A stretch of DNA of 64,000 nt, from the NCBI GenBank assembly GCA_902624315.1, contig CACNXC010000002.1, positions 1 through 64,000 on the forward strand, read 5' to 3'. Below, piece after piece: positions 8,165 to 16,019 of the stretch. Both the position numbers and the translations under genes were made by a program. The number at the start of each line of letters is the position of its first letter. Position 1 is the first letter of the stretch. Source of the DNA: an uncultured Pelagibacteraceae bacterium (lineage in GTDB: Bacteria > Pseudomonadota > Alphaproteobacteria > Pelagibacterales > Pelagibacteraceae). A model generated the notes under the pieces. That model was not told where the DNA came from. It ran no database searches and saw nothing but the letters and a program-made list of their open reading frames with translations.

Positions 8165-9210
8165 ATAAAAACCTTATTTTATACGCATCAATATTAGTTT
8201 TTGGACTTGCTGCACCATTTATATTTCCTGCTTTTAAAGTTCAATTATCTATTCTTTGTGTATTAATTATTCTTGCTGTTACTTGGAATATTCAAGGTGG
8301 TGAGATGGGTTACAATTCATTTGGAAACATTCTTTTTTATGGCCTTGGAATGTATCTATGTGCCTCAGTGCAAGTTGGAATGTTTTTCCCATTAGCTGAA
8401 TGGACTGAAAGTGGAGGAGAAAAGACATTTGTACATACTCCTACACAATTTTTTCAAGGTATGGCAGCTGGACTTGTGGTTGCAGCGGTCGTTCCGACAA
8501 TAGTTGCTGGTTTAATTGGATATTCAATTTTAGGATTAAGGGGACATTATTTTGCAATATGTACTTTAGGTTTAGGAGTAGCTGCTGGAGAAATTTCTGG
8601 AGGTATTGAAATAATTGGAGCAGGCCAAGGATTTACAACCCCGCCTTTTCCAAATGTTGGTGGTTTAGAAGCAAGGGGAGAATTTTTTTATTTTTGCAGT
8701 TTTTTTGCATTAGTTTTTGCATTTATTACAGTACGTGCAATTTATTCAACTCGTTTTAAATTAATTCTAAACGCTATTAGAGATAACGAAGATAAAGCCG
8801 AAGCTATGGGAATTGAAACCATGAAGTATAAAATAATTGGTTGGATGGTCTCAGCATTCTTCTGTGGCTTGGCTGGGGGAATTATGGGAGGACTTGTTGG
8901 GTACATCGATTCAACCGATGTTGCCTTTGATGGAAGAGAGATGGGAGTATTTATGGTGCTCATGGCAATCTTGGGTGGAAAAGGAACTTTATGGGGACCT
9001 GTTATTGGCGCCACTGTTTTTCATGTTTTCAAAGAAGGTTTCTGGACATTCTTTTTAGGTTGGCAGTATGTGGCTCTTGGAGTTTTAATTGTTGTTATAG
9101 TAATTTATTTTCCTGAGGGAATTATGGGTTGGCTTAGAGAAAAATATCCTGAGAGATTTGGTGAAGTTGTTGATGAAGCAGATAGAAAAGCACAGGTAGA
9201 ATTAAAATGA
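8161..9210 (+). CDS. livM: branched-chain amino-acid ABC transporter permease, LivM type
   Basis: 349 residues from a GTG that overlaps the end of livH by four bases. Many membrane segments; LivM features are LRGHYFAICTLGLGVAAGE and the ATPase-contact loop NAIRDNEDKAEAMGIET, followed by FFCGLAGGIMG. It pairs with LivH to form the channel. A periplasmic loop near residues 75-95 (LAEWTESGGEKTFVHTP) is slightly longer than usual. It overlaps the following livG start by four bases, indicating translational coupling. Confidence 0.9.
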   Translation: MNKNLILYASILVFGLAAPFIFPAFKVQLSILCVLIILAVTWNIQGGEMGYNSFGNILFYGLGMYLCASVQVGMFFPLAEWTESGGEKTFVHTPTQFFQGMAAGLVVAAVVPTIVAGLIGYSILGLRGHYFAICTLGLGVAAGEISGGIEIIGAGQGFTTPPFPNVGGLEARGEFFYFCSFFALVFAFITVRAIYSTRFKLILNAIRDNEDKAEAMGIETMKYKIIGWMVSAFFCGLAGGIMGGLVGYIDSTDVAFDGREMGVFMVLMAILGGKGTLWGPVIGATVFHVFKEGFWTFFLGWQYVALGVLIVVIVIYFPEGIMGWLREKYPERFGEVVDEADRKAQVELK

Positions 9211-9947
9211 GCATTCTAGAGGTAAACAATGTAAGCAAATCATTCGGTGGCGTTAAAGCTAATGTTGATATTTCCATGTCTGTTGAAAAAGGAAAAATAG
9301 TTGGTTTAATTGGTCCAAATGGTTCTGGTAAAACTACTTTGTTTAATTCAATTGTAGGAACTTATCCTATTGATAATGGATCGATCAAATTTAATGGAAA
9401 GGAAGTATCTGAACTCCCAGTGCCAATCATAGCAAAATTAGGTTTGTTAAGAACTTTTCAGCAAACAAGAATATACGGAAAACTTAATTGTATAGAAAAT
9501 ATGCTAATTAGCCATAAAGGAAGTGATTCAAGTTTATTAAAGATTTTTTCTAAAATTCCCAAAGATCTAACAGAAAAGGCTGAAAACTTACTTAGTTTTG
9601 TCGGATTGTATCAAAAAAGAAAATTGAGAGCTGGTGACTTATCTTTTGGTCAGCAAAAATTATTAGAGTTAGCAATGGCTTTAATGAATGAGCCCGAAAT
9701 GCTCTTGTTAGATGAACCAACAGCAGGAATAAATCCAACACTAATAAATGGAATTATAGACAGATTAATAAAAGTAAATCAGGATTTTGGGATAACATTA
9801 TTAGTAATTGAACATAACATGAGAGTAATTATGCAATTAGCCGAAGATATTTTTTGTTTAGCTCATGGAAAAATGTTGGCTAATGGTACCCCTGAAGAGA
9901 TTAAAAATGATAAGCGTGTAATAGATGCTTATTTAGGAGCACAATAA
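9207..9947 (+). CDS. livG: branched-chain amino-acid ABC transporter ATP-binding protein, LivG type
   Basis: 246 residues. Walker A GPNGSGKTT is near residues 37-45, the ABC signature is LSFGQQKLLELA, Walker B is MLLLDEPTAG, and the switch histidine is in VIEHNMRV. The C-terminal end GTPEEIKNDKRVIDAYLGA is diagnostic of LivG-type ATPases. It works as a heterodimer with the LivF-type ATPase that follows, energising import. Overlaps livM by four bases and livF by one. Confidence 0.92.
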   Translation: MSILEVNNVSKSFGGVKANVDISMSVEKGKIVGLIGPNGSGKTTLFNSIVGTYPIDNGSIKFNGKEVSELPVPIIAKLGLLRTFQQTRIYGKLNCIENMLISHKGSDSSLLKIFSKIPKDLTEKAENLLSFVGLYQKRKLRAGDLSFGQQKLLELAMALMNEPEMLLLDEPTAGINPTLINGIIDRLIKVNQDFGITLLVIEHNMRVIMQLAEDIFCLAHGKMLANGTPEEIKNDKRVIDAYLGAQ

Positions 9948-10732
9948 TGTCAAATCAATATGAAGTTTTAGGTAAGGCACCAGTCGCTGAAGATTTAAAA
10001 AAACTTTCACCCTCAAATGTTCATCTTACAATAAAAAATATGAATGCAGGTTATGGAAAAATGGAAATACTACACAATTTTGATCTTTTTGTAAGTAAGG
10101 CCCAATCATTATGTTTAATCGGTCCAAATGGGGCAGGTAAATCCACTATTCTTCACTCAATTTATGGTTTTACAAATATTTTTTCAGGCCAAATAGAAAT
10201 TGATGGCAAGGAGATTACAAATTTAAGTCCAGCTGAAAAATTAAAATCAGTTGGTATTGCCTATATACTTCAAGATAATTCTGTTTTTCCGGATATGACA
10301 GTTGAAGAAAATTTATTAATGGGAGGATTTATAAAAGAGAAAACAGAAGAGTCTTATCAAGAAGCTGAGAGAATTTTTGAAAAATATGAACGATTAAGAA
10401 ATAGACGAAATCAGCCGGCAAAAGTACTTTCAGGAGGTGAAAGAAGATTGTTAGAAATTTCTAGAGCACTAGTAATGAAGCCATCAGTGCTGTTAGTTGA
10501 TGAGCCATCAATCGGTTTAGAGCCAAGATATATTGATATGGTTTTTGAAATATTACGAGATCTCCAGGAGAATGAAAAAAAGACAATCATTCTTGTTGAG
10601 CAAAATGCAAAAAAAGGGTTAGAATTTGCTGATATAGGTTATGTTCTTGTGTCTGGACAGACTGCTATTGCTGGCAAGGGTGATGATCTTTTAAATAATC
10701 CAGATGTTGGTCGCTTATTTCTTGGCGGCTAA
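9947..10732 (+). CDS. livF: branched-chain amino-acid ABC transporter ATP-binding protein, LivF type
   Basis: 261 residues. Walker A is GPNGAGKST, the signature LSGGERRLLEIS, Walker B VLLVDEPSIG, and the switch region ends VEQNAKKGLEFAD, the LivF pattern (Glu-Gln-Asn instead of Glu-His). An N-terminal extension of about 25 residues precedes the first beta strand. It shares the A of its ATG with the livG stop and is followed directly, with no spacer, by the AzlC gene. Confidence 0.92.
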   Translation: MSNQYEVLGKAPVAEDLKKLSPSNVHLTIKNMNAGYGKMEILHNFDLFVSKAQSLCLIGPNGAGKSTILHSIYGFTNIFSGQIEIDGKEITNLSPAEKLKSVGIAYILQDNSVFPDMTVEENLLMGGFIKEKTEESYQEAERIFEKYERLRNRRNQPAKVLSGGERRLLEISRALVMKPSVLLVDEPSIGLEPRYIDMVFEILRDLQENEKKTIILVEQNAKKGLEFADIGYVLVSGQTAIAGKGDDLLNNPDVGRLFLGG

Positions 10733-11437
10733 ATGATAAAGAAAGAATTTTTTTTAAAAGGTTATAAATCAATCCTTAAAGCTGATAGCCCCGCAATTGC
10801 ATTGGCATGTTGCTTCGTTGCAATCGGTGCACTTCTTAAAAATGTTGGTTTTAATATTCAAGAAAGCGTCCTATCAACATTATTGATTTATGCTTTACCT
10901 GGGTCATTAGTAATGGCAGAGTCAATTCTTATTGGAGCATCATTAATTAGTATATTTTTTGCAGTTTGGTTTGTTAATGCAAGACTTTACCCAATGGCAG
11001 TATCTTTATTTCCATTAATGATGGATGTTAGTCAACCAAAATGGAAATATTATTTGTCATGTCATTTTATAGCTGTCTCGGCATGGTTAATTATGAAAAG
11101 TAATTATGAGACAATTGAAAAAAAGGATAGGGTTGATTTTTGGATAGGAATTGGTTCAGCAACTTTAAGTGTATCTGTTTTAGCAACAATTTTAGGTTTT
11201 TACATAGCAGATTATTTAAATAAAGATATGTTAATGGGGCTAGCAATTTTAAATCCAATTTATTTCACTTGTATGATGGTAGGAGCAATGAAAACATTGC
11301 AAATTACTTTATCAGTAACCTTAGGAGCTATTTTGGGTCCTATTTTTTATTTTTTTTCACCAGAGTGGTCTATTATATTAGGTGGAGTTATAGGTGGCTC
11401 AGTAGCATATTTAATCGGAGAAAAAAATGTCAATTAG
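10733..11437 (+). CDS. azlC: AzlC family protein, large subunit of a branched-chain amino-acid exporter
   Basis: 234 residues, strongly hydrophobic, with an N-terminal half matching AzlC (SPAIALACCFVAIGALLKN, and the motif ESILIGASLISIFFAVWFVNAR ending in RLYPMAVSLFPLM). AzlC with AzlD exports branched-chain amino acids or their analogues. The ATG follows the livF stop immediately, so it is in the importer operon. An exporter placed behind an importer suggests overflow control or exchange, but direction cannot be shown from sequence. Confidence 0.83.
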   Translation: MIKKEFFLKGYKSILKADSPAIALACCFVAIGALLKNVGFNIQESVLSTLLIYALPGSLVMAESILIGASLISIFFAVWFVNARLYPMAVSLFPLMMDVSQPKWKYYLSCHFIAVSAWLIMKSNYETIEKKDRVDFWIGIGSATLSVSVLATILGFYIADYLNKDMLMGLAILNPIYFTCMMVGAMKTLQITLSVTLGAILGPIFYFFSPEWSIILGGVIGGSVAYLIGEKNVN

Positions 11438-11750
11438 CGTTTTGCTATCTATTATCGTAACATCGTTAGCAACTTATCTGTCAAGATTTTTAGGTGTCCT
11501 CTCATCATTAAGAATAAAGGAGTCTTCTAAAATTTTTAGATGGTTTAATTGTTTAGCATACGCAACACTTGCAGCTTTGATTGCCAGAACAATCATTTTT
11601 CCGGTAGGTGCCCTTACAGATGCTAGCTATTTAAGTAGGTTAATTGTTGTATTATTAAGTCTTGGAATATTTTTTATTACTAAAAAAAATTTTGTATACC
11701 CAACAATTTTTTCAGCGATCTCTATTGGGATAGTAAACAACTTTTTTTAG
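11427..11750 (+). CDS. azlD: AzlD family protein, small subunit of a branched-chain amino-acid exporter
   Basis: 107 residues with about four membrane segments, the usual AzlD size. The opening (IIVTSLATYLSRFLGV) and FNCLAYATLAALIARTIIFP match the AzlD pattern of a small membrane partner of AzlC. It overlaps azlC by 11 bases, which implies coupled translation and a stoichiometric complex. Confidence 0.82.
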   Translation: MSISVLLSIIVTSLATYLSRFLGVLSSLRIKESSKIFRWFNCLAYATLAALIARTIIFPVGALTDASYLSRLIVVLLSLGIFFITKKNFVYPTIFSAISIGIVNNFF

Positions 11751-11794
11751 TAATTTAAAAATAATTTGGTATTATGTAAATTAGAAAATAAATT

Positions 11795-12706
11795 ATGGAA
11801 AATATATCTGGATTTGAAATATCAACTAATAAAATATCTCCCAGAATAATTGATATAAAAATTAAAGACGAGACTATTGAAAAATTGATTTTTCCATTTA
11901 AAAAATTTGATTTAACAGCTATCGAATATAAACCTTTCACAAGATTTACAATTGCTAAAAGCTTAGATGATTTAAGTGAAAATAAGCTTGGCATCATAAT
12001 GAATAGAATAATTAGAGATAGAAATCTTGGGTGTTTCATAATTGGTCCTGAAAATAAAAACGCTAATGTTGATGATATTTTTTTAGTAAAATTATCAACT
12101 GCAATATCGCATTTAATAGGAGTTCCAAATCATGATTCTATGGCGGGTAAATATTATGCAAGATTTCACGTTAAGCATGAGGATAAAAGTGACTCCTACT
12201 TAAGGAAAGCTTATACCAATATGGATCTTCATACTGATGGAACATATGTAAAAGAGATTACTGATTGGCTTTTAATGACAAAGATTGAGGAAAAAAATGT
12301 AGAGGGTGGAGAAACAGCAATGCTGCACTTAGATGATTGGGAATATTGTGAAGAACTATTCGACGATCCAGTTGGGAAACAGAATTTTTTATGGGGCTCG
12401 CCAAAGAGTAAGAATGTAGACTATAAAGTAGAACATCCGATATTTTCAGAAGATAAAGATGGCAAACCCCAGATATCATACATTGATCAGTTTCCTGAAC
12501 CAAAAAATATGTCTCAAGGTAATTTTTTACAAAAGCTATCTGATTGTTTAGAGGAAAGTAAGAATAAAGTGATAACTAAGTTACCTGTAGGATCAGCGGT
12601 AGTTGCAAATAATTATTTTTGGTTACATGGCAGAAAACCTTTTAAGGAAAATAAAGATTTAAGCAGAGAACTATTAAGAATTAGGGGTTCATTTTTCAAA
12701 AATTAA
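11795..12706 (+). CDS. glaH: CsiD/GlaH family glutarate 2-hydroxylase (Fe(II)/2-oxoglutarate dioxygenase)
   Basis: 303 residues, close in length to Escherichia coli CsiD/GlaH (about 325). Conserved blocks are AISHLIGVPNHDSMAGKYYA, RFHVKHEDKSDSYLRKAY, the iron ligands in LHTDGTYV (H and D), GGETAMLHLDDWE, YIDQF, and the distal histidine in WLHGR with a downstream RELLRIRG supplying the 2-oxoglutarate arginine. The family hydroxylates glutarate to L-2-hydroxyglutarate in lysine degradation. The usual partner L-2-hydroxyglutarate oxidase (LhgO) is not in the window. It sits between two HAAT importers and near lysE, compatible with use of lysine-derived C5 compounds. The exact substrate is inferred from family only. 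Confidence 0.85.
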   Translation: MENISGFEISTNKISPRIIDIKIKDETIEKLIFPFKKFDLTAIEYKPFTRFTIAKSLDDLSENKLGIIMNRIIRDRNLGCFIIGPENKNANVDDIFLVKLSTAISHLIGVPNHDSMAGKYYARFHVKHEDKSDSYLRKAYTNMDLHTDGTYVKEITDWLLMTKIEEKNVEGGETAMLHLDDWEYCEELFDDPVGKQNFLWGSPKSKNVDYKVEHPIFSEDKDGKPQISYIDQFPEPKNMSQGNFLQKLSDCLEESKNKVITKLPVGSAVVANNYFWLHGRKPFKENKDLSRELLRIRGSFFKN

Positions 12707-12740
12707 TCTATCATCTCAAATAAATAAAATTTATAAAATT

Positions 12741-13508
12741 ATGAAACTTGGTTTTATTGGTACAGGAAAAATAGCTTCTTCAGTTATTATTGGAATATGT
12801 AATTCAAAAATAAAATATAAAAAGATTATTATTTCACCAAGAAATAAAAGAATAGCACTTAGTTTAAAAAAAAGATTTAACAAGGTTAGTGTTGCAAAAA
12901 ATAATCAAGATGTGATTAACAATTCTAAGTGGGTTTTCTTAGCAGTTACTCCTACAGTGGGAAAAAAAATACTAAAAAATTTAAATTTTAAAAAAAATCA
13001 AACGATAATTAGTTTTATTTCAACAATAACATTAATAGAATTAAAAAAGATTATTAAAGTTAAGTCAAAAATTGTAAGAGCAATACCACTTCCCCCAATA
13101 TCTTTAAAAAAAGGACCTGTCCCAATTTATCCACCAAATAAAAAAGTAAAAGATTTTTTTAATAAAATTGGGTCTACGATTGAGATTAAAAATGAAAAAT
13201 TATCAATTAATTTCTGGTCAACATCAGGAATGATGGCGTCTTATTATGAAATCTTAAATGTGATGAGCAGTTGGTTAGTAAGAAAGGGAATTAAAAGAAT
13301 AGAGGCACAAAAATATATAACAAACTTATTTTTAGCTTTATCCGAAGATGCAGTCGTTAATTCAAAAAAAGATTTGAAATATCTGGTAAAAGAATCTCAA
13401 ACTACAAAGGGTTTAAATGAGCAAGGTCTTAAAGAAATGAAGAAAAAGGGAGCCTATAAATCTATTATAAATTCTTTGAATAGTATTTATAAAAGATTAA
13501 ATAAATAA
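12741..13508 (+). CDS. pyrroline-5-carboxylate reductase-like protein
   Basis: 255 residues, very lysine-rich. The N-terminal Rossmann fold starts GFIGTGKIAS and continues IIISPRNKRIA as in ProC, with VFLAVTPTVGKKIL and VRAIPLPP matching the P5CR core. The C-terminal dimerisation domain is present, but the usual signature (V-x-S-P-G-G-T-T) is changed to VKESQTTKGLNEQ. It may therefore reduce a different cyclic imine, or be a diverged ProC. It lies 3 bases upstream of the second importer's livG and probably belongs to that operon. Confidence 0.72.
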   Translation: MKLGFIGTGKIASSVIIGICNSKIKYKKIIISPRNKRIALSLKKRFNKVSVAKNNQDVINNSKWVFLAVTPTVGKKILKNLNFKKNQTIISFISTITLIELKKIIKVKSKIVRAIPLPPISLKKGPVPIYPPNKKVKDFFNKIGSTIEIKNEKLSINFWSTSGMMASYYEILNVMSSWLVRKGIKRIEAQKYITNLFLALSEDAVVNSKKDLKYLVKESQTTKGLNEQGLKEMKKKGAYKSIINSLNSIYKRLNK

Positions 13509-13511
13509 TTA

Positions 13512-14297
13512 ATGTCAGAAAATATTTTAGAAATTAATAATCTATCAAAATATTTTGGTGGATTGGCGGCAGTGTCAGATTGCTCTTTGAAAGTTAAGAA
13601 AGGGACTATAACTGGAATAATTGGCCCTAACGGTTCTGGAAAAACAACTTTATTTAACTTAATAGCTGGAAACTTAAAATGTTCAGCTGGTACTGTAATG
13701 TTTAACAATGAAGATATTACTGATGTGCCTGCCTATGAATTATTTTCAAAAGGTTTACTTAGGACCTTTCAAATTGCACATGAATTTACAAATTTATCAG
13801 TTTTAGAAAATTTAATGATGGTTCCTGGTAATCAGTCAGGTGAACAACTGATAAACGCTCTATTTAAACCTTCATTAATCATGAAAGAAGAAAATATTAT
13901 TAAGCAAAAAGCTATTGAAGTTATAGAGTTTTTAAATTTAGGGCATTTAAGAAATGAGCTAGCAGGAAATTTATCTGGTGGTCAAAAAAAATTATTAGAG
14001 CTTGGTCGAACAATGATGGTAGATGCAAAGTTAGTTTTGTTAGATGAAGTGGGCGCAGGTGTGAATAGAACACTACTGAAAGATCTTGGTACAGCGATTG
14101 AAAAACTAAATAAAGAAAAGGGATATACATTTTGTATGATTGAACATGACATGGATTTCATAGGAAGATTATGTGATCCTGTGATTGTGATGGCTGAAGG
14201 ATCAGTATTATTTGAAGGTTCAGTGGAAGATGCTAAAAAAGACGAAAAAGTGATTGAAAGTTATTTAGGCAGGGGATCAAAAATTAAGGATAATTGA
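13512..14297 (+). CDS. livG: HAAT family ABC transporter ATP-binding protein, LivG type (second system)
   Basis: 261 residues. Walker A is GPNGSGKTT, the signature LSGGQKKLLELG, and Walker B LVLLDEVGAGVN, where Val-Gly stand where many ATPases have Pro-Thr; related HAAT ATPases also show DEV here. The C-terminus EKVIESYLG is LivG-like. It is the first transport gene of a second importer in the order G-F-H-M, with the binding-protein gene facing it from the other side (17511-18692). Confidence 0.9.
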   Translation: MSENILEINNLSKYFGGLAAVSDCSLKVKKGTITGIIGPNGSGKTTLFNLIAGNLKCSAGTVMFNNEDITDVPAYELFSKGLLRTFQIAHEFTNLSVLENLMMVPGNQSGEQLINALFKPSLIMKEENIIKQKAIEVIEFLNLGHLRNELAGNLSGGQKKLLELGRTMMVDAKLVLLDEVGAGVNRTLLKDLGTAIEKLNKEKGYTFCMIEHDMDFIGRLCDPVIVMAEGSVLFEGSVEDAKKDEKVIESYLGRGSKIKDN

Positions 14298-14299
14298 TA

Positions 14300-15007
14300 A
14301 TGGCATTTTTTGAGGGAAATAAGATGACTGGTGGATATGGAAATGGTCCAGATATTATCAATTCGTGTTCAGTGAATGTCGACAAAGGCGAAATTGTTTC
14401 AATTTTAGGTCCTAATGGTGCGGGAAAATCAACAGCAATGAAGGCAATGCTAGGTTTATTAAATTTAAAATCTGGCTCAGTCATAATTGATGGTAAAGAT
14501 ATTACACAACTATCTCCACAAGATAGAGTTAAGTCAGGAATTTCATTCGTTCCTCAAACAAAAAATGTTTTTGCAGGAATGACTGTTGAGGAAAATTTAG
14601 AAATGGGAGCTTTCTTAATTAATGAAAGTTATAGTTCAGTAATCAATGAGATCTATGAATTGTTTCCAATATTAAGTGAAAAAAGAAATCAATTAGTTGG
14701 TGAATTATCAGGAGGGCAAAGACAACAAGTTGCACTTGGTAGGGCATTAATGATCAAGCCATCAGTTTTAATGTTAGATGAACCAACCGCAGGAGTTTCA
14801 CCAATTGTAATGGATGAATTGTTTGATCATATTGTAAAAGTTAAACGTACAAATGTTGCAATACTTATGGTGGAACAAAATGCCAAACAAGCACTAAGTA
14901 TTTCAGACAGAGGTTATGTGTTAGTCACAGGAGAAAATCGTTATTCAGGATCAGGAAAAGAATTACTAAATGATCCAAGAGTAAGGAGTTCATTTTTAGG
15001 CGGTTGA
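14300..15007 (+). CDS. livF: HAAT family ABC transporter ATP-binding protein, LivF type (second system)
   Basis: About 235 residues from the ATG at 14300, two bases after the livG stop; an in-frame TTG at 14294 is less likely. Walker A is GPNGAGKST, the signature LSGGQRQQVALGRAL, Walker B VLMLDEPTAGV, and the switch region VEQNAKQAL of the LivF subclass. The C-terminus DPRVRSSFLGG is also LivF-like. It would form the ATPase heterodimer with the preceding gene product. Confidence 0.9.
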   Translation: MAFFEGNKMTGGYGNGPDIINSCSVNVDKGEIVSILGPNGAGKSTAMKAMLGLLNLKSGSVIIDGKDITQLSPQDRVKSGISFVPQTKNVFAGMTVEENLEMGAFLINESYSSVINEIYELFPILSEKRNQLVGELSGGQRQQVALGRALMIKPSVLMLDEPTAGVSPIVMDELFDHIVKVKRTNVAILMVEQNAKQALSISDRGYVLVTGENRYSGSGKELLNDPRVRSSFLGG

Positions 15008-15008
15008 T

Positions 15009-16019
15009 ATGGATTATATAAATGCAATTGTACTTTTATTAAATTATATTTTTGTACCAGCATTAGCCTATGGATCTCAATTAGCTTTAGGGGCAATTTT
15101 TGTAACTTTGATATATGGGATCTTAAGGTTCGCAAACTTTGCTACAGGAGATATGATGTCTTTTGGAACCATGGTTACAATTTTGTTTACATGGTATTTT
15201 CAATCTTTAGGAATAAGCTTAGGCATTTTACCAACTGCTCTCATCGCAATTCCTTTTGCTATTATATTTATGGTTGGTTATATGCTTTTGATAGATAAAT
15301 TTGTTTTTAAATATTATAGAGTCAGTAAAAGCCCCCCTGTTCAATTAGCAATGGTGAGTATTGGAGTAATGTTCGTTACCCAAGCTGTTGTTCGAATAAT
15401 CATTGGCCCCTCTGATAGAAGATTTTTTGATGGTGAAAAATTTTTAATTAAAGCTGGTGAGTTTAAAGAAATGACAGGACTTAATGAAGGCCTCGCAATC
15501 AAATCAACCCAGGTAATTACAATTGTTGTAACATTAATTTTAGTTTCAACTCTTTTTTGGTTTTTAAATAAAACAAAAACAGGAAAAAGTATGAGGGCTT
15601 ATTCTGATAATGAAGATCTTGCATTGTTGTCTGGAATAGATCCAAAAAAGATTGTAATGATTACATGGATAATAGCTGGAGTTTTAGCTACTATTGGTGG
15701 AGCATTATATGGTTTAGATAAAAGTTTTAAACCATTTACTTATTTCAATAATATGCTCCCAATTTTTGCTGCAGCTATTGTTGGTGGTATAGGAAATCCT
15801 TTTGGTGCATTTTTAGGTGGATATGTAATCGCATTTTCTGAAATTCTTTTAACTTATGCTTATAAAAAATTTTTCATGTATCTATTGCCTGAAAGTTTAG
15901 AGCCAAATACTTTAGTACAATTACTATCAACAGATTATAAATTTGCAGTATCATTTTCAATTCTTGTCATTGTACTGCTTTACCGACCATCTGGAATTTT
16001 CAAAGGAAAAATATTGTGA
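15009..16019 (+). CDS. livH: HAAT family ABC transporter permease, LivH type (second system)
   Basis: 336 residues, larger than the first system's LivH (297). Signatures are GAIFVTLIYGILRFANFATGD, RAYSDNEDLALLSGIDPKK (ATPase contact) and AAAIVGGIGNPFGAFLGGY. An extra periplasmic segment near residues 135-170 (DRRFFDGEKFLIKAGEFKEM) accounts for part of the length and could touch the binding protein. It overlaps livM by four bases. Confidence 0.89.
   Translation: MDYINAIVLLLNYIFVPALAYGSQLALGAIFVTLIYGILRFANFATGDMMSFGTMVTILFTWYFQSLGISLGILPTALIAIPFAIIFMVGYMLLIDKFVFKYYRVSKSPPVQLAMVSIGVMFVTQAVVRIIIGPSDRRFFDGEKFLIKAGEFKEMTGLNEGLAIKSTQVITIVVTLILVSTLFWFLNKTKTGKSMRAYSDNEDLALLSGIDPKKIVMITWIIAGVLATIGGALYGLDKSFKPFTYFNNMLPIFAAAIVGGIGNPFGAFLGGYVIAFSEILLTYAYKKFFMYLLPESLEPNTLVQLLSTDYKFAVSFSILVIVLLYRPSGIFKGKIL

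Noticed and set aside
13512-14297. DEVGAG in Walker B of the second LivG as a sign of inactivity
   Set aside because: The catalytic Asp-Glu pair is intact, and DEV at this place is familiar from other HAAT ATPases.
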